A program made the translations under genes and the position numbers. A stretch of 64,000 bases of DNA from Henriciella aquimarina (GTDB lineage Bacteria > Pseudomonadota > Alphaproteobacteria > Caulobacterales > Hyphomonadaceae), in NCBI RefSeq assembly GCF_002088975.1, contig NZ_NCST01000062.1:1-64000 (forward strand). The letters run 5' to 3'. Shown here piece after piece: positions 24,979-32,762 of this stretch. The number at the start of each line of letters is the position of its first letter. Position 1 is the first letter of the stretch. The notes under the pieces were generated by a model. It was given only the letters and a program-made list of their open reading frames with translations. It was not told where the DNA came from and did no database searches.

Positions 24979-25452
24979 ATGAAATCTGTTGTCTTTGCCG
25001 CAGCCGCCCTGGCGGTTTCTGGGTTTGCATGTCCGGCGATGGCCCAGGCGGGCGACGTGGTCACGGAAGTGACCCAGTCCGATCTCGCAAGCTTTGCCGA
25101 GGCCGAGGGCCACACGGTCACGCAGAGAGGCGAGGACCCGGAGGCCCCGACCGTTCAGGCACAGACCGAGGGCGGCATGCTTTACTATCTCGTCGGCAAT
25201 GCCTGCGAAGCCGGTTCCTGCCGGGGTATCAAGCTGATCGCCCGTTTCGCTGCCGACGATCAGGTCACGTCGGAAAAGGTCAACCAGATCAATCGGGACG
25301 TGCCGCCGCTGAAGCTCTGGTATGACGACTCCGGCCTGTCGGTTGAGCGCTATATCATCCTCAATCGCGGGGTGACGCGGGACAATATCGTCTTCGAGCT
25401 CAGCACCTTCGATGTGATCGTCCAGAACGTCATCGACCGGTTCAGGTCATAG
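24979..25452 (+). CDS. Secreted YbjN-domain protein
   Basis: A 157-residue protein with a clear signal peptide (MKSVVFAAAALAVSGFACP, cleavage near AMA-QA). A YbjN-type domain follows, recognised by FAEAEGHTVTQR, LYYLVGNACEAGSCRGIKLIARF and VNQINRDVPPLKLWYDDSG, which form a beta-sheet with a conserved helix. YbjN proteins are chaperone-like or T3SS-chaperone-like folds of unclear role; exported versions are common in alphaproteobacteria. The ribosome-binding site TGAGGGGACG supports the ATG. It is a single gene with no clear partner. Confidence 0.8.
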   Translation: MKSVVFAAAALAVSGFACPAMAQAGDVVTEVTQSDLASFAEAEGHTVTQRGEDPEAPTVQAQTEGGMLYYLVGNACEAGSCRGIKLIARFAADDQVTSEKVNQINRDVPPLKLWYDDSGLSVERYIILNRGVTRDNIVFELSTFDVIVQNVIDRFRS

Positions 25453-25491
25453 GCCGGCGGGGCCCGACTGCGCGGGCTTGCCGTGCAGCAG

Positions 25492-25520
25492 ATGACAGAG
25501 GCGGAGCGCTCTGCTAGAGC
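25492..25520 (+). promoter_or_regulatory. Predicted promoter of the ileS cluster
   Basis: ATGACA (25492-25497) is followed after 17 bases by TAGAGC, within GCTAGAGC (25513-25520). This is close to the alphaproteobacterial -10 pattern GCTANAWC. Transcription would start near 25527, giving a leader of about 145 bases before ileS. A mini reading frame of 18 codons begins at 25529, nearly at the start site. Confidence 0.4.
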
Positions 25521-25671
25521 CTGCGGCCATGATGAAACGGGCCAGATCTTTCGTGATTCGAATTAGCCGCCCGGCTTGGCGATGATGTGTCCTCGAACAG
25601 GGGCGTCACGCTGAAGCCGGGATATTCCCATGCGCCAAGACAGACACTGCTGATTCGAGACTGATTACATT

Positions 25672-28659
25672 ATGAGCGAAGAGACCAAGACAGCGACCGA
25701 CTACCGCGACACGCTGTTCCTGCCGAAGACCGAGTTCCCCATGCGCGGCGGCCTGCCCAAGGCCGAGCCGAAATGGATTGAGCGCTGGGACGAGATGCGG
25801 CTCTATGACCGTATGCGCGAAGAGGCGAAGGCGCGTGGCGCCAAGCCCTTCATCCTGCATGACGGCCCGCCCTACGCAAACGGCCCGATCCACCTCGGCA
25901 CCGCGATGAACAAGATCCTGAAGGACCTTGTCGTGCGCGGCCATCAGATGCTCGGCTATGACGCCTCCTACATCCCCGGCTGGGACTGTCACGGCCTGCC
26001 GATCGAATGGAAGGTGGAAGAGGAGTTCCGCGCCAAGGGCCGCACCAAGGACGATGTGCCGGGCGACGAGTTCCGCCGCGCCTGCCGCGCCTATGCGGAG
26101 AAGTGGATCGAGGTCCAGAAGGCCGGCTTCCGCCGCTGCGGCGTCGAGGGCGATTGGGACCATCCCTACCTGACGATGAATTACGAGTCCGAAGCCGCGA
26201 CCGTGCGCGAATTCCTCCGCGTCGCCATGTCCGGCCGGCTCGTGCGTGGCTCCAAGCCGATCATGTGGTCCCCGGTGGAGCGGACTGCGCTGGCGGAAGC
26301 CGAAGTCGAATATCACGACCGCAAGGTGCCGGTGATCTGGGTGAAGTTTCCGATTGATATGAACGCCCAATATTGGCGTACGCAGAAAGACAGAGAAAAA
26401 ATCGAGTCCCTAGCCGGAGCATCCGTGGTTATCTGGACGACCACGCCCTGGACGATCCCGGCCAATCAGGCCGTCAGCTTCAACCCGTCCATCTCCTATG
26501 GCCTCTATGAGGTCGAAAGCGTGATGAGCGAGGAGGAGCTTGGCTTCGCGCCCTTCGCCAAGCCGGGGGACAGATATGTCCTCGCCGATGCGCTCGCAGA
26601 CAGCGTCATGGAGAGCGCCAAGGTGTCCGGCTTCAAGCGCGTTAGCGACGTAAATCCGGAGGGCTGGACGCTTAGCCACCCGCTGGCCAGCCTGTCGGAC
26701 TTCTACAAGCACGACATCCCCATGCTCGCGGGCGACCACGTCACCGACGATGCCGGGACAGGCTTTGTGCATACCGCGCCGGCCCACGGTGAGGATGACT
26801 TCCTCGTCTGGATCGCCTCGGGCCGCACCGCCTCCGACATCCGCGACATCGTCAATGAAGACGGTGTCTATGAACATCCGGACCTGCCAGACGCCCTGCA
26901 GGGCCTCGACGTCATCCGCACCTCCGGCAAGAAGCGCGGCGAGCAGGGCAAGGCGAACCCGGAAGTGATGCGCCTGCTGACCGAAGCGGGCAACCTGCTC
27001 TCGCGCGGCGTGACCATGATCCGCGATGCCCACTCCTGGCGCTCCAAGGCACCGGTCATCCGCCGGGCCACCCCGCAATGGTTCATCGCTATGGACAAGC
27101 CGGGCGCCAATGGCTCGCGCCCGCTGCGGGATCTGGCGCTGGACGCGCTGAAGGAGACTGGCTTCGTGCCGGCCTCGGGCCGCAACCGCATCACGAGCAT
27201 GGTTGAGGACCGGCCCGACTGGCTTATCTCGCGCCAGCGCAATTGGGGCGTGCCGATCACGCTGCTCGTCAGCCCGGACGGCCAGCCTCATACCTATGCG
27301 CTGGACGAGGACAAGGCCAACGAGGTCAACAAACGCATCCTCGACGCCATCGCTGCCGAAGGCGTGGAAGCCTGGTTCTCGGCCGACGCCGCCAAATTTC
27401 TCGACGGCATCGCCGATCCGGCGGGCTGGGAAAAGGTCACCGATGTGCTCGACGTCTGGTTCGACAGCGGCACGACGCACGCCTTCACCCTGCGCGACCG
27501 CGGCGTCATCGACGAGGCGACGGGGCAGGCGGACGTCTATCTCGAAGGCTCCGACCAGCACCGCGGCTGGTTCCAGTCCTCGCTGCTGGAATGCTGCGCG
27601 ACGCGCGGCATGGCGCCTTACAAGAACGTCGTCACCCACGGCTTCATCGTCGATTCCGAGGGCAAGAAGATGTCGAAGTCGCTCGGCAATACGGTCGAGC
27701 CCGAACAGGTCGCCAACCAGTTCGGCATCGAGATCCTGCGCCTCTGGACGGCGAGTTCGGATTTTACCGAAGACCTGCGCATCTCCGACGATATCCTGAA
27801 GACGAATGCCGAGAGCTATCGACGCCTGCGCAACACGCTGCGCTACCTGCTCGGCGCGCTCGATGGCTATTCCGAGGACGAAACCGTCGACGCGAAGGAC
27901 ATGCCGGGCCTCGAACGCTGGGTGCTGCACCGCCTGGCCGAGAGCGACGCGCTGGTCCGCAAGGCTTACGCGAATTTTGACTACAAGCGCGTCATGGCCG
28001 CCATGCTGAACTTCTGCGGGGTGGACCTGTCGGCGATCTATTTCGACATCCGCAAGGACAGCCTCTATTGCGATGCGCCCTCCGACATCCGCCGCAAGTC
28101 GGCGCGCACGGTGATGGGGCTTATCCTTGAGCGGCTGGTCACCTGGCTCGCTCCGATCATGCCGTTCACCACGGAAGAAGCCTTCCTGATGAGCCATGTC
28201 GCCGGCAAGGCCGACAGCGTGCATTTGCTGACCTTCCCCGAAACGCCGGAAAGCTGGCTCGACGCTGAGCACGCCGCGCGCTGGGAGAAGATCTTCAAGG
28301 TTCGCCGCGTCGTCACCGGTGCGCTGGAAGTCGAACGCCGCGAAAAGCGGATCGGCGCCTCTCTGGAAGCGGCCCCGGAGGTTTATATCGAGGACAAGGC
28401 ATTGATCGACGCGTTCGAGGGCGAAAGCCCCGCCGACCTCTTCATCACCTCCGGTGCAACGCTCATCCAGGGCGAGGGCCCGGCAGACGCCTACCGGCTG
28501 GAGGATACGCCCGGCGTGGCGGTCGTCCCGGCCAAGGCGGATGGCGTGAAGTGCGCCCGCAGCTGGAAGTATTTCGATCCGGCGGCCGCCGATCCCGACT
28601 TCCCGGACATCACCCCGCGTGATGCAGCCGCTGTGCGTGAAATGCGGGGCGCGGCCTGA
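25672..28659 (+). CDS. ileS: Isoleucyl-tRNA synthetase
   Basis: The 995-residue class I synthetase charges tRNA-Ile and has the editing insertion. The HIGH-type motif is PYANGPIHLGTAMNK (near 68-82), and the KMSKS loop is GKKMSKSLGN (near 663-672). WTTTPWTIPANQA marks the editing domain. At the C terminus, where many IleRS proteins have a CxxC...CxxC zinc site, only KCARSWKYF remains, so zinc binding has been lost. A short stretch near 26350-26420 uses codons rare in the rest of the gene (AGA, CTA, GCA, GGA). The lspA ATG overlaps the stop by one base. Confidence 0.98.
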   Translation: MSEETKTATDYRDTLFLPKTEFPMRGGLPKAEPKWIERWDEMRLYDRMREEAKARGAKPFILHDGPPYANGPIHLGTAMNKILKDLVVRGHQMLGYDASYIPGWDCHGLPIEWKVEEEFRAKGRTKDDVPGDEFRRACRAYAEKWIEVQKAGFRRCGVEGDWDHPYLTMNYESEAATVREFLRVAMSGRLVRGSKPIMWSPVERTALAEAEVEYHDRKVPVIWVKFPIDMNAQYWRTQKDREKIESLAGASVVIWTTTPWTIPANQAVSFNPSISYGLYEVESVMSEEELGFAPFAKPGDRYVLADALADSVMESAKVSGFKRVSDVNPEGWTLSHPLASLSDFYKHDIPMLAGDHVTDDAGTGFVHTAPAHGEDDFLVWIASGRTASDIRDIVNEDGVYEHPDLPDALQGLDVIRTSGKKRGEQGKANPEVMRLLTEAGNLLSRGVTMIRDAHSWRSKAPVIRRATPQWFIAMDKPGANGSRPLRDLALDALKETGFVPASGRNRITSMVEDRPDWLISRQRNWGVPITLLVSPDGQPHTYALDEDKANEVNKRILDAIAAEGVEAWFSADAAKFLDGIADPAGWEKVTDVLDVWFDSGTTHAFTLRDRGVIDEATGQADVYLEGSDQHRGWFQSSLLECCATRGMAPYKNVVTHGFIVDSEGKKMSKSLGNTVEPEQVANQFGIEILRLWTASSDFTEDLRISDDILKTNAESYRRLRNTLRYLLGALDGYSEDETVDAKDMPGLERWVLHRLAESDALVRKAYANFDYKRVMAAMLNFCGVDLSAIYFDIRKDSLYCDAPSDIRRKSARTVMGLILERLVTWLAPIMPFTTEEAFLMSHVAGKADSVHLLTFPETPESWLDAEHAARWEKIFKVRRVVTGALEVERREKRIGASLEAAPEVYIEDKALIDAFEGESPADLFITSGATLIQGEGPADAYRLEDTPGVAVVPAKADGVKCARSWKYFDPAAADPDFPDITPRDAAAVREMRGAA

Positions 28660-29216
28660 TGGCGGGGCCGGGGAACCGGTATGCCTGGCTGGCAATGATC
28701 GCAGGCGTGATCATTGCCGACCAGCTGACCAAGCTCTGGATCCTGGCGACGCCGGCCTTCAATGCCCGGGACTGTCTCGACATCACGATTGCCTGCGGCT
28801 CCATCGAGATTTCCTCGGTGTTCGACCTCTCCATGCTCTGGAACCGGGGCATCAGCTTTGGCACGCTGCAATCCGACGGCCTGATGCGCTGGGTGCTCGT
28901 CCTGGCGACCGGGGGCATTGCGGCGGCCTTTGTTTACTGGCTCTGGCGGGCCGAGCGCTGGCTGACGGCGCTGTCGCTGGCGCTGGTGATTGGCGGCGCG
29001 CTCGGCAATCTGATCGACCGGGTGCGGTTCGGCGCCGTGGTCGATTTCCTGGACTTTTCCGGGCCCTGGTTCGGCGCGTATATCGCGGGCTGGCCGGTCG
29101 GTTTTCCGTGGGTGTTCAACATTGCAGATGCGTCAATAACTGTCGGCGCGGTCTTGCTGTTTCTCGATCAGTTTTTAATGTCGCGTTCCGGGTCCGAAGA
29201 TGCGACAAGGGCCTGA
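28659..29216 (+). CDS. lspA: Lipoprotein signal peptidase (SPase II)
   Basis: The 185-residue inner-membrane aspartic protease removes signal peptides from prolipoproteins. Four membrane segments are visible. Catalytic aspartates are expected in GNLIDRVRFGAVVDFLDF and FNIADASITVG, which contain the conserved NxxD and the second Asp. ISFGTLQ and the DxxTK-like LADQLTKLWIL near the N terminus also fit. Its ATG overlaps the ileS stop by one base, and the DUF3035 lipoprotein gene follows after 28 bases. The position next to lipoprotein genes is fitting, because the products downstream need this enzyme. Confidence 0.96.
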   Translation: MAGPGNRYAWLAMIAGVIIADQLTKLWILATPAFNARDCLDITIACGSIEISSVFDLSMLWNRGISFGTLQSDGLMRWVLVLATGGIAAAFVYWLWRAERWLTALSLALVIGGALGNLIDRVRFGAVVDFLDFSGPWFGAYIAGWPVGFPWVFNIADASITVGAVLLFLDQFLMSRSGSEDATRA

Positions 29217-29244
29217 GCGATAGAGATTTCGAGTGAGGACGCCG

Positions 29245-29712
29245 ATGAGACAATCCTTTCTGACACTGGCGGCTATGGGGGCGCTCCTTGCAACTGGCGG
29301 CTGCCTCTTTGGTGGCGGCGGCCCGTCCGGGCCGGATGAGTTCCGCGTCGTGACCAAGGCGCCGCTGTCGGTGCCGCCTGAATACAGCCTGCGCCCGCCG
29401 GCGGCCGGCACCTCTGTTCCGGCCGAAGCCGATCCGACCCGCGCGCCTGTCGCGGCCGCTTTCGGGTCCAGCATCGGCGAGAATGCCAGCGCGGTCGAGC
29501 GTGCGCTTGTTTCGGCGGCTGGCGCCAATGCCGTCAATCCGATGATCCGCTCCATGGTCGACTATGAAGAGGCGGGCACCATCCGCAAGACGCGTGACGA
29601 TGCCGATGCGATCCTCAATTCGCAGGGCGAGGTCGAGGACAATGCGACCGGCAATGAGCAGGTCACCATCGCCCGCGGTAGCGGCGACAGGATCAAGCTG
29701 CCGGGCACGTAA
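29245..29712 (+). CDS. DUF3035 lipoprotein (BamF-type, beta-barrel assembly)
   Basis: The 155-residue product has a lipoprotein signal peptide (LATGGCLFG, lipobox TGGC). Its mature sequence has the DUF3035 pattern: PDEFRVVTKAPLSVPPEYSLRPP (about 33-55), VERALVSAAGANAVNPMIRSMVDYEE, and ADAILNSQGEV near the end. In Caulobacter a lipoprotein of this type, BamF, belongs to the outer-membrane protein assembly complex. It lies between lspA and two M16 genes, an order common in alphaproteobacteria. The ATG at 29245 is preferred to the GTG at 29233 because GAGGAC lies 5-6 bases upstream. Confidence 0.85.
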   Translation: MRQSFLTLAAMGALLATGGCLFGGGGPSGPDEFRVVTKAPLSVPPEYSLRPPAAGTSVPAEADPTRAPVAAAFGSSIGENASAVERALVSAAGANAVNPMIRSMVDYEEAGTIRKTRDDADAILNSQGEVEDNATGNEQVTIARGSGDRIKLPGT

Positions 29713-29764
29713 GCCCGCTGCCATCATCGAGCTCTGAAGAGAGCGCCCAGACCGGAGAGAAACT

Positions 29765-31138
29765 ATGAAGACATTTCTTGCGGGGGGGCTGGCAGCGATC
29801 GCCATTTCGGCCGGCTCCGCCATGGCAGACACGGCGGAGGCCGGATGGCATCCGACAACATTCGAGCTCGACAATGGCATGGACGTGGTCGTCCTGCCGG
29901 ATCATCGCGCACCGGTGGTGACGCACATGGTCTGGTACAAGGTCGGCGCGGTCGATGAAGAGCCGGGCAAGTCCGGCATCGCGCACCTCTTCGAACATGT
30001 CATGTTCAAGGAAACCGACGATATTGGCCCGGAAGAGTTCACCTCCATCGTCCAGCGCAATGGCGGCCAGCTCAACGCCTTCACCTCCTGGGACTACACC
30101 GCCTATTATGAGCGCGTCGCCAAGGAGCAGCTGAAGCGCATGATGGAGCTGGAAGCCGAGCGGATGACGGATCTCATCATCAATGACGATCCGGAAGGCC
30201 CGTTCATTTCAGAGCGTGATGTCGTCAAGGAAGAGCGCCGACAGCGGATCGACAACAATCCCGGCGTGATCCTGCAGGAGCAGGTGATGGGCGCGCTCTA
30301 TCAGGACCATCCCTACCATATCACCGTGATCGGCAAGATGGACGAGGTTGCCGCGCTGACGCCGGAAGACGGCCTCGACTTCTACAACACCTGGTACACC
30401 CCCTCGGAAGCCATCCTCGTGGTGGCCGGCGACGTGACGCCTGAACAGGTCCGCACGCTGGCCGAAGAGACCTATGGCACGATCGAGGATCCACAGATCG
30501 AGCGGCCCGAACGCGGCTGGGAAACTGTCCAGCCGCTGGCCGAGACCCAGACCATCACCCATAGCGATCCGAAGGTCCGCCAGCCGGAATGGCAGCGCTG
30601 GTATCTCGCCACCTCCTACAGTCAGGACCGCGATTTCGCCTATGCGCTCGACGTCGCGATGGACGTGCTGGGCGGCGGGCGCACCAGCCGTCTTTACCAG
30701 GCGCTGGTGGAAGACCAGAAGATCGCCGTCGATGCCTCGGCCGGCGCCTGGCTCTCGCTGCACGACACCGCCCCGGCGGTGCTCTCGGCTTCGCCTTCGC
30801 AGGGCGTCAGCCTGGACGAGCTGGAAACAGCCTATATGGCCGTCGTGAACGATGTTCTGGAGAACGGCTTTACCGACGCCGAAGTCGAGCGCTCGCGCAA
30901 TTCGCTGGCCGCCAGTGCCATCTATCAGCGCGACAGCCAGGCCAGCATGGCCCAGCTCTATGGCTCGACGCTCGCCGTCGGTGGCACCGTCGACGATGTG
31001 ATGAGCTATCCCGACGATATCCGCAGCGTCACCAAGGACGATGCCATTGCCGCGCTGCGCAAGGTGCTCGGGGCAGACCAGAATTATATCGAAGGCCATC
31101 TGCTGCCGGCCTCGGACGAGGAGGAGAGCGAAGGATGA
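29765..31138 (+). CDS. M16 zinc metallopeptidase (active partner)
   Basis: The 457-residue exported protein has a signal peptide ending near SAMA-DT. The inverted zinc motif HLFEH (H74, E77, H78) stands in SGIAHLFEHVMFKETDD, and the third ligand Glu lies about 75 residues later. GGRTSRLYQALVEDQ marks the second domain. It is the catalytic member of a periplasmic M16 pair. The gene follows DUF3035 after 52 bases and overlaps the next M16 gene by 4 bases (ATGA). Related alphaproteobacterial pairs form heterodimers in which only one subunit is catalytic. The substrates are probably peptides or misfolded envelope proteins. Confidence 0.94.
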   Translation: MKTFLAGGLAAIAISAGSAMADTAEAGWHPTTFELDNGMDVVVLPDHRAPVVTHMVWYKVGAVDEEPGKSGIAHLFEHVMFKETDDIGPEEFTSIVQRNGGQLNAFTSWDYTAYYERVAKEQLKRMMELEAERMTDLIINDDPEGPFISERDVVKEERRQRIDNNPGVILQEQVMGALYQDHPYHITVIGKMDEVAALTPEDGLDFYNTWYTPSEAILVVAGDVTPEQVRTLAEETYGTIEDPQIERPERGWETVQPLAETQTITHSDPKVRQPEWQRWYLATSYSQDRDFAYALDVAMDVLGGGRTSRLYQALVEDQKIAVDASAGAWLSLHDTAPAVLSASPSQGVSLDELETAYMAVVNDVLENGFTDAEVERSRNSLAASAIYQRDSQASMAQLYGSTLAVGGTVDDVMSYPDDIRSVTKDDAIAALRKVLGADQNYIEGHLLPASDEEESEG

Positions 31139-32667
31139 AACGTATAACGACACCGCTGTTCGGCGCGGCGGCCTCCGCGCTGCTGCTTGCCGCCTGCCAG
31201 ACGGCAGACACGCAACAGGCCTCGTTCGATGAAAGCCAGCCAGCCGTCACCGACGCCGCAGACCCGGCCGAGCCGGCCGGCCTCGAGATCACGGTTCACG
31301 AAGGCGATTTCGCCACGATCCAGGAATTCACGACCCCGGGCGGTGTTTCCGTCTGGCTGGTCGAGGAGCCTTCCATCCCGATCATGGCGTTGCGCATGGC
31401 CTGGGAAACCGGCGAAGCCACCGATCCGGACGGCCTGGAAGGGCTGACCGATGCGATGGTTTACCAGATGAATGAAGGCGCCGGCGAGCTCGATTCGCTG
31501 GCTTTCGCCACGCGCATGGAAGAGCTGAACATGGGCTTCTCCTGCGGGGCTGGCAACGAGACGACCTATTGCTCGGCCAACATGCTGACCGACAATGCCG
31601 GCGAGGCGATGGATCTTGTCGCCCTGGCGCTCAACGAGCCGCGTTTCGACGAAGGCCCGTTCGAGCGGTTCCGCCGCGAGGCGCTGATCGGCCTGAAGAC
31701 GCGCGAGACCAATGCAAGCTATCTCGCCGGCCGTGCCGCGAACCAGGCCCTGATGCCGAACCATCCCTTCTCTCGTGAGACGAGCGAGGAGAGCCTCACG
31801 GCGCTGACCCCGGCGCTTGCGCTTGAGCGCAAGGACGAGATCATGGTCAAGGATGGGCTGCTCGTCACCGCCGTTGGCGCCATGTCGCCGGAAGAGCTTG
31901 CGCCGCTGCTCGATGCCGCTTTTGCCGGCCTGCCGGAAAGCTCCGACATTGCGCCCATCGAGGATGTCGACCTGAACGCCCCGCTGCCCAATCCGGCCGT
32001 GGTGGACCTGCCGCAGCCGCAGAGCCTCGTCACCTTCACTGCGCCGGGCATCGCGCGCGACGATGACGACTTCTTCCCCGCCTATGTGCTGAACTACACC
32101 TTTGGTGGCGGCGGCTTCGAAAGCCGCCTTATGAAGGATCTGCGTGTCGAGAAGGGGCTGACCTATGGCGTCTATACCGGCCTGCAGACGGGCGACCACC
32201 TCAATCTCTGGTCCGGCGGCGGCCAGACCAAGAATGAGAGCGCCGGCGCCTTCATAGAAGGGCTCGAGGCGGAGATGACCGACATTGTCGAGAACGGCAT
32301 CACCGAAGCCGAGCTTTCCGACGCAAAGGCTTATCTGACAGGCTCTTATCCGCTCTCCTTCGACAGCAACTCCAAGATCGCCTCCAACTTGATGGGCGTT
32401 CGTCAGGAAGAGCTCGGCATCGACTATTTCGACCGGCGCAATGCCATGGTCGAGGCGGTTACGCTGGAAGATGTGAACCGGATCGCCGCCGAATATCTCA
32501 AGCCGGAGAACTTCACCTATATCGTGGTCGGCCAGCCGGAAGGTCTTGAGGCCGTTTCCGAATTGCCGGCCGCCGATGAGGACGAGGTCTCGCTCGATGA
32601 TGCCGCCGACATGGAAGAGCATGACGAGGAAGAGACAAGGGCCATGCCGGACCCGGGGCACGGCTAG
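31135..32667 (+). CDS. M16-family lipoprotein without the zinc motif (inactive partner)
   Basis: From the ATG at 31135 the protein has 510 residues. A lipoprotein signal (LLLAACQTA) leads into an M16 fold. The HxxEH site is replaced by TDAMVYQMNEG, so zinc is not bound, while the second-domain GGGGFESRLMKDLRVEKGLTYGV is well kept, as in the substrate-holding partner of M16 heterodimers. It overlaps the active M16 gene by 4 bases. A longer reading frame beginning at 30589 has no start signal and overlaps the neighbour, so it was rejected. The C terminus is acidic and ends just before a terminator at 32690. Confidence 0.93.
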   Translation: MKRITTPLFGAAASALLLAACQTADTQQASFDESQPAVTDAADPAEPAGLEITVHEGDFATIQEFTTPGGVSVWLVEEPSIPIMALRMAWETGEATDPDGLEGLTDAMVYQMNEGAGELDSLAFATRMEELNMGFSCGAGNETTYCSANMLTDNAGEAMDLVALALNEPRFDEGPFERFRREALIGLKTRETNASYLAGRAANQALMPNHPFSRETSEESLTALTPALALERKDEIMVKDGLLVTAVGAMSPEELAPLLDAAFAGLPESSDIAPIEDVDLNAPLPNPAVVDLPQPQSLVTFTAPGIARDDDDFFPAYVLNYTFGGGGFESRLMKDLRVEKGLTYGVYTGLQTGDHLNLWSGGGQTKNESAGAFIEGLEAEMTDIVENGITEAELSDAKAYLTGSYPLSFDSNSKIASNLMGVRQEELGIDYFDRRNAMVEAVTLEDVNRIAAEYLKPENFTYIVVGQPEGLEAVSELPAADEDEVSLDDAADMEEHDEEETRAMPDPGHG

Positions 32668-32689
32668 GTCCTGACACGGATACCAGAAG

Positions 32690-32726
32690 AAAGGGGCGGT
32701 TCTGTCGGGAGCCGCCCTTTGTCTTT
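32690..32726 (+). terminator. Intrinsic terminator after the M16 pair
   Basis: AAAGGGGCGGTTC pairs with GAGCCGCCCTTT (32690-32702 with 32709-32720; one bulge and one G-T pair), followed by GTCTTTG. It closes the ileS-lspA-DUF3035-M16-M16 unit and separates it from mutL. Confidence 0.75.
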
Positions 32727-32754
32727 GTGAGGCAATGGCAAAGCCTGATATAAT
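32725..32754 (+). promoter_or_regulatory. mutL promoter with perfect -10
   Basis: TATAAT at 32749-32754 is a perfect -10. TTGTGA (32725-32730) is a reasonable -35 at an 18-base spacing. The expected start is 32761-32763, at the mutL ATG. The 20 bases before that ATG contain no purine-rich ribosome-binding site. The message is probably leaderless. Confidence 0.6.
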
Positions 32755-32762
32755 CACCTTTC

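Noticed and set aside
25545-25565. GTGATTCGAATTAGCC, which recalls a tRNA T-loop
   Set aside because: No acceptor or anticodon arm pairs around it and the region is a short leader; there is no tRNA.
25492-25672. T-box or other known riboswitch before ileS
   Set aside because: No T-box sequence, specifier loop or terminator is visible and T-boxes are not expected in alphaproteobacteria.
30589-31134. Upstream extension of the second M16 gene (692 codons)
   Set aside because: It overlaps the active M16 gene completely, has Arg-rich out-of-frame sequence and no start signal; the lipoprotein signal begins at 31135.
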